Assembly: GCA_036377055.1 (NCBI GenBank)
Contig: DASUZD010000102.1
Span: 1 to 23,241, forward strand
Length of the DNA: 23,241 nucleotides
Direction of reading: 5' to 3'
Source of the DNA: DASUZD01 sp036377055
GTDB lineage: Bacteria; Actinomycetota; Thermoleophilia; Gaiellales; Gaiellaceae
The notes under the pieces: model-generated
Database searches by the model: none
The model's input: the letters and a program-made list of their open reading frames with translations, nothing else
Told to the model about the DNA's origin: nothing
Made by a program: the position numbers and the translations under genes
Shown here: in pieces, positions 16,338 to 21,971 of the stretch
Position numbering within the stretch: the stretch's first letter is position 1
Layout of the letters: each line of letters starts with the position of its first letter

Positions 16338-16810
16338 CGAAGGCAATCGAGCTTCGCCCGGTCGAGCCGGGCGACCGCGAGTTCCTCTACCGCGTGTACG
16401 CAAGCACGCGGGAAGAGGAGCTCGCGGTCGTTCCGTGGGACGACGCGCAGAAGGACGCGTTCCTTCGCGCCCAGTTCGACGCGCAGGACGCCTGGTGGCG
16501 GGAGAACTACGCGAAGGCGAGCTTTGACGTCGTAATCGTCGACGGCGAGCGAGCCGGACGGCTCTACGTACATCGTGGGTCGAGCGACATCCGGATCGTC
16601 GACATCGCGCTGCTGCCTGAGCACCGCGGCGGCGGTGTCGGGAGCTCGCTCCTCCGCGATCTCTTAGCCGAGGCGGACGCGGCCGGCAAGAGCGTCACGA
16701 TCCACGTCGAGCGGATGAACCCCGCGCTGCGGCTCTACGAGCGGCTCGGCTTCTCGCTTGCCGAGGACAAGGGCGTCTACCTGTTCCTCGAGCGGAAGCC
16801 GGCTACGTAA
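16334..16810 (+). CDS. GNAT-family N-acetyltransferase of the collar operon, apparently CTG-initiated
   Basis: A 158-residue GNAT enzyme (acetyl-CoA-dependent N-acyl transfer). The expected start (xTKAIELRPVEPGDREFL, strand 1 and helix 1) is only available if CTG 16334, within a CTGA overlap with the preceding stop, is the start codon. The next in-frame GTG is about 20 codons inside and would delete strand 1. Motif A reads IALLPEHRGGGVGSSLL (R/Q-x-x-G-x-G/A acetyl-CoA loop), and HVERMNPALRLYERLGF is motif B. I recall this subtype (YASTREEELA and WWRENYxxASFDV segments) next to tail-collar genes in other bacteria. It may modify the collar proteins or the surface protein, or act on small molecules; the target is unknown. 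Confidence 0.88.
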   Translation: MTKAIELRPVEPGDREFLYRVYASTREEELAVVPWDDAQKDAFLRAQFDAQDAWWRENYAKASFDVVIVDGERAGRLYVHRGSSDIRIVDIALLPEHRGGGVGSSLLRDLLAEADAAGKSVTIHVERMNPALRLYERLGFSLAEDKGVYLFLERKPAT

Positions 16811-17081
16811 AGACAGCCTCGTACCGATCGACCGCGATCGGCACGAGGAAGATGTCGAGCTCGCCGAGCTGCTCGTGCTCGACGGGGTAGATCCGCTGCT
16901 CGAGGGGAGGGTTCGGCCCGCCCTGGAAGACGAGCGAGAATGGTGTCCGCCCTCCAGGCTCGCGGGGAATCTCCGTCACCTCGATCAGCTCGACCTCGAA
17001 GTCGGGGGCTCCTTCGGCCGCGATCCGAAAGCGGTCGTGGAGGAGCGGCCGGAAGGTGTCGGCGGTGAAGTCCTCGAGCAC
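16803..17081 (-). CDS. Small beta-rich protein resembling DUF6916
   Basis: 92 residues from GTG 17081 (MLEDFTADTFRPLLHDRFRI). The sequence pattern is VELIEVTEIPR, then RTPFSLVFQGG, RIYPVEHEQLGELDIFLVPI and a YEAVF end, which I match from memory to the DUF6916 family of small beta proteins. That family is often found beside tail-collar genes. A GGAAG site is a possible ribosome site. It is convergent with the acetyltransferase gene and overlaps its last 8 nt. The position strengthens the idea that the whole stretch from the giant surface protein to here is one locus, even though this member is on the opposite strand. The function is unknown. Confidence 0.75.
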   Translation of the reverse strand: MLEDFTADTFRPLLHDRFRIAAEGAPDFEVELIEVTEIPREPGGRTPFSLVFQGGPNPPLEQRIYPVEHEQLGELDIFLVPIAVDRYEAVFT

Positions 17082-17111
17082 GGCCTCATTCTTCCATTGT
17101 CTCGCCGGGCC

Positions 17112-17130
17112 GGTGGGGACTGTCCCCGCC
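17112..17130. repeat. Odd-centred palindrome (GGGGAC-T-GTCCCC core)
   Basis: GGTGGGGAC, central T, GTCCCCGCC: 9-bp arms with one mismatch, or 10 if 17111/17131 are included. It sits just upstream of the next palindrome in the same intergenic gap between the DUF6916-like gene and the 66-aa gene. Confidence 0.7.
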
Positions 17131-17139
17131 GTCCGCTCC

Positions 17140-17172
17140 GGCCACGTCCGGGGTCAGACCCCGGACGTGGCC
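17140..17172. repeat. Perfect 33-bp odd-centred palindrome (GGGGTC-A-GACCCC core)
   Basis: GGCCACGTCCGGGGTC, one central A, then its exact reverse complement: 16 perfect base pairs each side. With the smaller palindrome 10 bp away it forms a pair typical of REP-like clusters. Neither is followed by a T tract. Confidence 0.9.
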
Positions 17173-17243
17173 CGAGGGGCGCTGTCGAGATGGAAGAAGC
17201 TGGCCGCGTCGCCCGTCTTGTAGCCGGAGCGAGAGGAGCCCGC

Positions 17244-17444
17244 ATGTACCCGACGCACCACTTCCATCAGGAGTTCGCGCGCGCACGGTACGCCGACATG
17301 CTGCGCGAGGCGCGGATGACGAACGTCGAGCCGACGCTCGAGGCCGAGCTCGGGCTCGACGAGACGAAGTCGTTCGCGCGGGTGCGGAGGTTGCTCGCCC
17401 ACAGGCCGTGGCTCGCGGTGCGGCGCGAGCCGAGGCTGGCCTAG
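17244..17444 (+). CDS. Small protein of unknown function (66 aa)
   Basis: Starts MYPTHHFHQEFARARYADML with GAGAGGAG at 17231-17238, a strong and well-spaced ribosome site. The protein is hydrophilic and largely helical, with basic C-terminal residues (FARVRRLLAHRPWLAVRREP) that could bind nucleic acid or the membrane surface. I recall similar short actinobacterial proteins (a polar His/Tyr-containing start, then RARYADMLREAR) but no function. Its stop overlaps the end of the convergent cyclodeaminase-like gene by 4 nt. The G/C third-position bias and the ribosome site are the main reasons to accept it. Confidence 0.65.
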   Translation: MYPTHHFHQEFARARYADMLREARMTNVEPTLEAELGLDETKSFARVRRLLAHRPWLAVRREPRLA

Positions 17445-18031
17445 CCTTCGGCGGCGACGGAGCGACGGGAGGCGCCCGTCGCCGCCTCGGCTAGCTCGCG
17501 AGCCCTCCGGATCCGCTCGTCTCCCTCGCTCGTCGCGAGGTTGATCCCGACGAGGTGTGCCGCGATCCGCGTGCCCGCCTCGGCCAGCACGGCAGCCGCG
17601 GCGGCGTCGCCTTGCACCTTCGGATCGACCCGCGGCGCCGCGCGCGCGGCGAGCTCGGCCACGTCCGCTCCGACCTCGGCGATCATGAGCGGCAGCTCCG
17701 CGGCGCGCTCGAACGCGCGGCCGAGCTCCTCGTCGCTCGCGCGCTCCCGCCGCAGCCGCAGCACCTCCGCGTACGCCTCCGCGTCGGCGTGCGCGAGCGG
17801 CGCCGCGCGCCGCCGCAGCGCCTCGGCCTGCGCCGCTGTCGTCGCCGCCTCGTCCCAGTCGTCGACCGAGATCCGGGCGGCCATCGCGACGAGGCCCGCG
17901 CCCATGGCAATCGCGAGTGCCGCCGCCGACCCACCCGCTGGCGCCGGCCCCGGCTGCGCGAGCATGTCCAGCAGCTCGTGGACGCGCTGATTGAGGAGCG
18001 GATCGTCGATCCGCGGATTCTCGCTCCTCAG
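17441..18031 (-). CDS. Cyclodeaminase/cyclohydrolase-like protein (FTCD_C family), apparently CTG-initiated
   Basis: A 196-residue all-helical protein with the PF04961-type start: a helix containing NQRVHELLDMLA, then PAPAGGSAAALAIAMGAGLV, the conserved P-x-GGGSA-like turn (here PAGGSA). It continues with VAMAARIS and the AEVGADVAELAARA and DAAAAAVLAEAGTRIAAH helices. In folate metabolism, relatives remove ammonia from 5-formimino-THF to give 5,10-methenyl-THF. The first helix lies upstream of the internal ATG 17965. The only start that keeps it is CTG 18031, within a CTGA overlap with the previous gene's stop. It is the last gene of the GNAT, sigma, 83-aa operon. Enzymatic activity is not certain because many stand-alone members are uncharacterised. 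Confidence 0.8.
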   Translation of the reverse strand: MRSENPRIDDPLLNQRVHELLDMLAQPGPAPAGGSAAALAIAMGAGLVAMAARISVDDWDEAATTAAQAEALRRRAAPLAHADAEAYAEVLRLRRERASDEELGRAFERAAELPLMIAEVGADVAELAARAAPRVDPKVQGDAAAAAVLAEAGTRIAAHLVGINLATSEGDERIRRARELAEAATGASRRSVAAEG

Positions 18032-18279
18032 CGCGAGTCGAGACGAGCGCGAAGCGCCTCGAGCAGCAGCGGATCGGGCTCGAAGCCCTCCGCCGCCAGG
18101 GCGCCTTCGAGATCGGCGAGAGCGCGCGCGCGGAAGCGGGCGTCCGCCTCGGCGCGCGCGACGATCTCGTCGATCCGGAGCCTCGCGAGCGGGAGCTCCT
18201 GGGCCGCATCGACCCAGCCGCGAGGTGCGGGCGGCAGGGCCGCCAAGAGCTCTGCAATCCGCTCCGCGTTGTAGCTCAT
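18028..18279 (-). CDS. 83-aa acidic helical protein following the sigma factor
   Basis: MSYNAERIAELLAALPPAPR opens a two- or three-helix protein: an initial helix, a Pro-rich turn with GWVDAAQELP, a helix with RIDEIVARAEADARFRARAL, and a C-terminal helix. ATG 18279 forms an ATGA overlap with the sigma stop, and its own TGA overlaps the CTG of the next gene. I recall close relatives (PPAPxxWVxAAQELP) in Thermoleophilia genomes without a function. A role as a sigma partner is possible from position alone. It lacks the zinc-binding HxxxCxxC of ZAS anti-sigma factors and has no membrane segment, so a classical anti-sigma call is not supported. Confidence 0.75.
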   Translation of the reverse strand: MSYNAERIAELLAALPPAPRGWVDAAQELPLARLRIDEIVARAEADARFRARALADLEGALAAEGFEPDPLLLEALRARLDSR

Positions 18280-18839
18280 CGACCTCTCGACGGAGTCATG
18301 GTCGCATTTCTTCCCTCCAGTGCAACACGAAGTTTCTCGAGGCAGCGGGAGATGCGGCTCGCAATCGTGCCGGGCGGGATGTCGAGCGCCTCCGCGATCG
18401 TCCGGTAGCTCTCGTCGCGCGTGAAGAACCGGTCGAGGATCTCGCGGCAGGTCTCGCTGAGCTCCGCGAGCGCCTCGTGCACGAGCAGCGCTTCGTCGAG
18501 CTGCTCGAGCGTCACGTCGACGGCCCCCTCGCCGAGGTCCTGGCGGTCGTCGGCCTCCTCACGGCCGACGGTCCGGAGGCGATCGATGCACAGGCGGCGC
18601 GTGAGCTGCGCGAGCCACGGCCGGATCGCTGCGTCGTCGCGTAGCCGCGCGAGGTGCTCGTACGTCCGCGCGAACACCTCCTGGAAGACGTCCTCCGCGT
18701 CGTGCTCCGGAAGGCGAAACGCCTGCACGGCGATCGCGTAGACGTAGCGCGAGAAGCGCTCCACGAGCGCGCGCCACGCGTCGTGGTCGCCGTCTCGGCA
18801 GCGGGCGACGAGCTGCGCGTCCGAGAGCTGCCGGGTCAC
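18276..18839 (-). CDS. ECF-type RNA polymerase sigma factor
   Basis: 187 residues from GTG 18839 (VTRQLSDAQLVARCRDGDHD). Region 2 includes WRALVERFSRYVYAIAVQAF, then the DAEDVFQEVFARTYEHL segment (core-binding and -10 recognition) and IRPWLAQLTRRLCIDRLR. Region 4 is ALAELSETCREILDRFF followed by the helix-turn-helix YRTIAEALDIPPGTIASRIS and a basic CLEKLR helix. Its GTG overlaps the GNAT stop (GTGA), so the two are coupled. It probably directs a small regulon, and its own partner may be the 83-aa protein. The actual ECF group is not assigned here. Confidence 0.93.
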   Translation of the reverse strand: MTRQLSDAQLVARCRDGDHDAWRALVERFSRYVYAIAVQAFRLPEHDAEDVFQEVFARTYEHLARLRDDAAIRPWLAQLTRRLCIDRLRTVGREEADDRQDLGEGAVDVTLEQLDEALLVHEALAELSETCREILDRFFTRDESYRTIAEALDIPPGTIASRISRCLEKLRVALEGRNATMTPSRGR

Positions 18840-19600
18840 GACGCCTCGTCGATCAAGATCCGGATCGTCGCGACCTCGCGGAAGCCGAGCCGGCGCAGGA
18901 TCGGAAGCGACATGGAGCCCGCGTGGGTGACGAGCGCGGGTGTTCCGCGGGCGACGGCGGCGTCCCAGCGTGCGCGGACGAGCGCGCGGTACGCGCCTCG
19001 GCCGCGGGCGTGGGGGAGGACGCTGCCGGCGTAGAGAACGGCCGCGGCGTCGGTGAAGCGCGCCGTACCCATCCCGACCGGCTCGCCGTCGACGAAGGCG
19101 AGGTACCCCTCGTTCGGGCTCTCGCCATAGACGTCCTTCGCACGCGCGAGCGCCGCCTCGCGGCGGTCCTTCGGCATCCCGAAGACGTCGAACGCGATCT
19201 CGTGCGCGAGCACGTACTCCTCGAAGCCTTCGACGCGCCGCGCCTCGACGCCCGGCGGCGCGGCGGGAGGCTCCTCCGTGAGCACCATGCCGACGGCGAC
19301 CGGCTCCTCGGCGAACGGCACGATGCCGAGCCGCTCGAGCCGCTCGACGAGGTCCGGCGGCGTCGCCGAGTCCGCGACCTCCCACGTGGAGGCGCGCCGG
19401 CCGCGCTCACGGACGATCCTGCGCACCTCCTCGACCGTCGGCTCGACCTCGTCCGCCTTCAGCCGAAATCGCTGCGCCACCGTGCTCTCGGGGTCGTCGC
19501 TGCGGCCGAGCCAGAGGGCGAAGCGGCCTGTGTCGACGAGCTCCTCGCCCGGCCCGAGCGGCACGTACGCGTTCGCGTTCTCAGCCAGCAGCCGGATCAT
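18836..19600 (-). CDS. GNAT-like N-acetyltransferase with an extra N-terminal domain
   Basis: 254 residues from ATG 19600 (MIRLLAENANAYVPLGPGEE). The first ~105 residues form a separate alpha/beta part (RFALWLGRSDDPESTVAQRF, then VEEVRRIVRERGRRASTWEV, then LVERLERLGI). A GNAT domain follows, with GYLAFVDGEPVGMGTARFTD, the acetyl-CoA loop VLPHARGRGAYRALVRARWD, and a C-terminal THAGSMSLPILRRLGF and a final strand. Two-part GNATs of this kind are common in Actinomycetota; the substrate is unknown. It is the first gene of a four-gene minus-strand operon. There is no strong ribosome site, so it may be leaderless or weakly translated. It is divergent from the plus-strand gene at 19641 with a 40-bp gap. 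Confidence 0.85.
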   Translation of the reverse strand: MIRLLAENANAYVPLGPGEELVDTGRFALWLGRSDDPESTVAQRFRLKADEVEPTVEEVRRIVRERGRRASTWEVADSATPPDLVERLERLGIVPFAEEPVAVGMVLTEEPPAAPPGVEARRVEGFEEYVLAHEIAFDVFGMPKDRREAALARAKDVYGESPNEGYLAFVDGEPVGMGTARFTDAAAVLYAGSVLPHARGRGAYRALVRARWDAAVARGTPALVTHAGSMSLPILRRLGFREVATIRILIDEAS

Positions 19601-19640
19601 GTTACCGAGAGTACAATCGCACTTCGCCTCGCGAAACCAA

Positions 19641-20246
19641 ATGCGCATCATCCGGAGTGCGACCGAGGCCGAGGTCGTCGCCGCCTTTCTGCGCGGCGAG
19701 CTCGAGTCGTCCCGGTGGCGGGACCGGCTTCTGGCGCTGCTCCGCGAGGACGATGCGGACGCGTCAATCGTCGGCAATCCGCGGCTCGACGACGCGCGCG
19801 AGAACGACTATCGCGCGGCTCTGCTCGACCGCCATCGCGGCTGGCTGCGGCGCAAGGGGCTCTTCGACGGGCTGCCCGAGCGGATCGACTGGTCGCGAGC
19901 GGCGCTCGCGCCGGAGGATGTCCTCGCGATCGACTACATCGACTGGGACTGGTGGCTCACGCTCTCCGACGGCACGCGACGGCCGCTCGACGCGGCGGCG
20001 CGGATCCGCGCGAACGAGATCGCAGGCGTGACCGCCGAGGAGCACGAGCCGATCGCGGCGCGCCTGCGATCGCCCGAGCCACCGGCGGAGCTGATCGCCG
20101 TCGCGCTGCCCGATCTCTCGCGCCTCGTCGCCGTCGAGGGCCACGTCCGCCTGACGGCGTACGCGCTCTACCCCGAGTACCTCCCGGAGGAGCTCGAGAT
20201 CTTCCTCGGCACCGCCCCGGACATCGAGCGGTGGAGCGAGTTCTAA
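19641..20246 (+). CDS. Conserved hypothetical protein (201 aa)
   Basis: MRIIRSATEAEVVAAFLRGE begins a soluble, acidic and Trp-rich protein with a helical first half (RDRLLALLREDDADASIV). A central segment DYIDWDWWLTLSDGTRRPLD follows, and the C-terminal part is RLTAYALYPEYLPEELEIFL. No motif ties it to an enzyme class, and I recall only uncharacterised actinobacterial relatives. No Shine-Dalgarno is obvious. TACAAT at 19612-19617 is a possible -10 box, giving a short leader. It converges with the next minus-strand gene, with only 6 nt between stops. Confidence 0.75.
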   Translation: MRIIRSATEAEVVAAFLRGELESSRWRDRLLALLREDDADASIVGNPRLDDARENDYRAALLDRHRGWLRRKGLFDGLPERIDWSRAALAPEDVLAIDYIDWDWWLTLSDGTRRPLDAAARIRANEIAGVTAEEHEPIAARLRSPEPPAELIAVALPDLSRLVAVEGHVRLTAYALYPEYLPEELEIFLGTAPDIERWSEF

Positions 20247-20252
20247 CGGGCG

Positions 20253-20693
20253 CTACTCGATGTGCAGCCACTGGAGCAGCGGGTCGAGGATGCGGATCGA
20301 GGGCGGCGTCTGCGGCCCCGGGCGCGGCACGTCCGGCTGTGCCAGGAACGAGCAGTTCTTGTAGTCGTCCACCGCGGTCTGCTGGCCGAAGTAGGTCTTC
20401 GACTGCGTCGCCTGCGCGATCTGGTCGACGACGGCCCAGGTCCCGATCTGGAGGTCGGCGAGCAGCGCGACCGCGCACGTGTCGGCGCCGAAGTTGATCA
20501 CGAGCTCGCGGCGTGTCGCCGTCAGCTGCGTGGTCAGCGTCTTGACCTGCTTCTGGAGGGCGTTCACCTGCTTCGTCAGCGCGGCGATCTTCTTGTCGGT
20601 CGGCGAGGCCGCGCGAGCCGTGTCCGCGCGGGCTGCGACGCCCGCGAGCGTGAGGGCGACCGCGACGACGGCCGCCAGCTTGATCCTGTTCAC
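20253..20693 (-). CDS. Secreted coiled-coil protein of unknown function
   Basis: 146 residues from GTG 20693, with a textbook AAGGAGGAA site (20697-20705). It has a signal peptide (VNRIKLAAVVAVALTLAGVA, cleavage near ARADTARAAS). A strongly heptad-patterned coiled coil follows (KKIAALTKQVNALQKQVKTL, about residues 34-65). The C-terminal domain of ~80 residues has two cysteines (ADTCAVALLAD, YKNCSFL) that may pair outside the cell, and a Pro-rich stretch. The coiled coil probably drives trimer or dimer assembly. I know similar small exported proteins in Thermoleophilia but no assigned role. Confidence 0.85.
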   Translation of the reverse strand: MNRIKLAAVVAVALTLAGVAARADTARAASPTDKKIAALTKQVNALQKQVKTLTTQLTATRRELVINFGADTCAVALLADLQIGTWAVVDQIAQATQSKTYFGQQTAVDDYKNCSFLAQPDVPRPGPQTPPSIRILDPLLQWLHIE

Positions 20694-20767
20694 GAGTTCC
20701 TCCTTTGGGCGGGGATGCCGAGATTCGAATCTAGCGCCGCAGCACGCGGGCTACCATGCCCCGACCC

Positions 20768-20838
20768 GGCGCCGTGGCCGAGAGGTTAGGCAGAGGCCTG
20801 CAAAGCCTCGTACAGCGGTTCGAGTCCGCTCGGCGCCT
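20768..20838 (+). tRNA. tRNA-Cys (anticodon GCA)
   Basis: The acceptor stem GGCGCCG (20768-20774) pairs with CGGCGCC (20831-20837), with U as discriminator base as expected for tRNA-Cys. The anticodon arm is GAGGC-CTGCAAA-GCCTC with anticodon GCA. The T arm is AGCGG-TTCGAGT-CCGCT. The D arm is short, with GCC/GGC pairing. CCA is not encoded. Confidence 0.95.
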
Positions 20839-20841
20839 CTG

Positions 20842-20892
20842 CCGACCGAAGTCCGGCTCCGGCTTCGCCGGAGCCATGACGACTTCGGTCGG
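20842..20892. repeat. Two-tier hairpin just after tRNA-Cys
   Basis: Outer arms CCGACCGAAGTC (20842-20853) and its reverse complement (20881-20892) enclose a second perfect 9-bp stem, GGCTCCGGC/GCCGGAGCC (20855-20863 and 20867-20875), with a TTC loop. It lies 4 nt past the tRNA, so it may end the tRNA transcript; there is no clean T run after it. Confidence 0.65.
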
Positions 20893-20918
20893 TTCGTGTT
20901 CTCGATGAGCGGTTGTGA

Positions 20919-20945
20919 GCCGACGCCGGCGAAGCCGGCATCGGC
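20919..20945. repeat. Second hairpin with the same CCGGC-GAA/TTC-GCCGG core
   Basis: GCCGACGCCGGC, loop GAA, GCCGGCATCGGC: 12-bp arms with one mismatch. Its loop region is the reverse complement of the inner stem of the hairpin at 20842-20892. The pair may be related elements in opposite orientation, or tandem terminators serving the tRNA and the minus-strand gene ending at 20957. Confidence 0.6.
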
Positions 20946-20956
20946 GGCTGTGGAGC

Positions 20957-21271
20957 TTATTTCTTCAGAGGCACTTCGCCTGTTGCTTCTCGATACCAGG
21001 CAACGACCTTCTTCGCGACCGCGCGATCGCGGTTGGTCCACTTCCGGCCCGTACGTTCGGGCCAGCGGCTTCTCCGAAAATCGTGCAGCGCGACGTGCAC
21101 GTCGACGACGGTCGCCCCCTCGTGAAGGCTTCGCGCAAGGGCGAAGAGCCGAGGCTCGACGTCAGCCCGAAAAGCGGCATCCTGGAACGGGTCCCAGCTT
21201 TCCTGGAGCAGCTCGCTGAGCTGGTCGGCCCCGTTTGTCGACCACCACGCTCGCCATTCGCCTAGGAGCAT
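20957..21271 (-). CDS. Small protein of unknown function (104 aa)
   Basis: MLLGEWRAWWSTNGADQLSE starts a soluble, Trp-rich, mixed-charge protein. It runs through LLQESWDPFQDAAFRADVEP and LFALARSLHEGATVVDVHVA to a basic C-terminus (RRSRWPERTGRKWTNRDRAV, ending KK). I do not recognise the family. The length, G/C codon bias and start position are reasonable, but no clear ribosome site precedes the ATG at 21271. It is the last of three minus-strand features below the terminator at 21927. Confidence is modest because codon bias is weaker than in neighbours. Confidence 0.6.
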   Translation of the reverse strand: MLLGEWRAWWSTNGADQLSELLQESWDPFQDAAFRADVEPRLFALARSLHEGATVVDVHVALHDFRRSRWPERTGRKWTNRDRAVAKKVVAWYREATGEVPLKK

Positions 21272-21286
21272 CGACGGAGTATCCCG

Positions 21287-21595
21287 TCACGGGAGCGATT
21301 TCCGCCCCACCACCACCCAGACGAACCCGAACCAGGCGGCGGCCGCCAGGAACCACCAGTACCACCGGTGGTGCCCGGTGGCGAGGTTATAGAGCAGCCC
21401 GCTGCCGAGTGCGGCGAATACGATCGCTCGTAACCGCCACGGCAGGGCGCCGAACAAGATCATCGTCCTCATGGGCCGACCCGTCTTCCGGGAGCGGGAG
21501 CGGTCCCACAGGTACCAAGCCAGTCCGCCTGCGGGAATGGCGAGCCAGAACCAATGCGACCCGGCGGAGCCCCTAGGTGCGACGACCCCGATCAC
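21287..21595 (-). CDS. Small integral membrane protein, unknown function
   Basis: Up to 102 residues from GTG 21595 (MIGVVAPRGSAGSHWFWLAI), with three hydrophobic segments: SHWFWLAIPAGGLAWYLW, then LRAIVFAALGSGLLYNLA, then WYWWFLAAAAWFGFVWVVV. A basic loop (DRSRSRKTGRP) separates the first from the rest. If translation instead starts at ATG 21472, only the last two helices remain (61 aa). Neither start has a good ribosome site. The gene overlaps the 3' end of the methyltransferase remnant. No family is recognised; the high aromatic content of the last helix is notable. Confidence 0.5.
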   Translation of the reverse strand: MIGVVAPRGSAGSHWFWLAIPAGGLAWYLWDRSRSRKTGRPMRTMILFGALPWRLRAIVFAALGSGLLYNLATGHHRWYWWFLAAAAWFGFVWVVVGRKSLP

Positions 21596-21901
21596 GTCGA
21601 AGCTGAGGGTACGTGGGATTGGACACGAGCAGCCGCAGCCCCACGTCATACTCGTCGAGCTTGCGCAGGTGACCATGACGCGCATCCCAGGTGCCGTCTT
21701 GGAGGTCGCGCTCGACCGCCCTTACGACGCGATTGACGACGTTCGGGGGCATCCGTGCGAAACCGGACGTCGAGCTGCGCGCCTGCGCGTCGAGTACCCG
21801 CTCGGGCTGAGCCCAGAAGGAACCGAGCATCCAGTCAGGCGTGCTGCGGGAAGCAGCACCTCCCACACGTCGACCTCCGCATGGAGCCACCGCGCGAGCA
21901 A
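21573..21901 (-). pseudogene. Remnant of a class I SAM-dependent methyltransferase (C-terminal part, frameshifted)
   Basis: Two adjoining frames together give the C-terminal signature of a methyltransferase. One frame (about 21901-21839) reads LLARWLHAEVDVWEVLLPAAR. The other (from about 21839 leftward to 21573) reads PDWMLGSFWAQPERVLDAQA, then SGFARMPPNVVNRVVRAVER, then DGTWDARHGHLRKL and LDEYDVGLRLLV. These are the pieces that normally follow each other in family members, so the junction near 21839 is a single-base frameshift. The N-terminal SAM-binding domain (with its GxGxG) is missing upstream. The gene is therefore both truncated and frameshifted; a sequencing error could explain the frameshift but not the missing domain. 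Confidence 0.7.
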
Positions 21902-21926
21902 TTTCGGGCGTAGGGAAGGTGACGGG

Positions 21927-21951
21927 TGAGGGAGTCCAACGGGCTCCCTCA
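21927..21951 (-). terminator. Hairpin downstream of the GNAT gene at 21972
   Basis: TGAGGGAG (21927-21934) and CTCCCTCA (21944-21951) form a perfect 8-bp stem around a 9-nt loop, about 20 nt after the stop of the minus-strand acetyltransferase. Position and stem suit a terminator; the T run is absent. Confidence 0.5.
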
Positions 21952-21971
21952 GCCTTTCGGCGCTCGCGGCG

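Noticed and set aside
17963..17965. ATG 17965 as start of the cyclodeaminase-like protein
   Set aside because: It would remove most of the first helix that precedes the PAPAGGSA turn in the family; the CTG in the CTGA overlap at 18031 keeps it.
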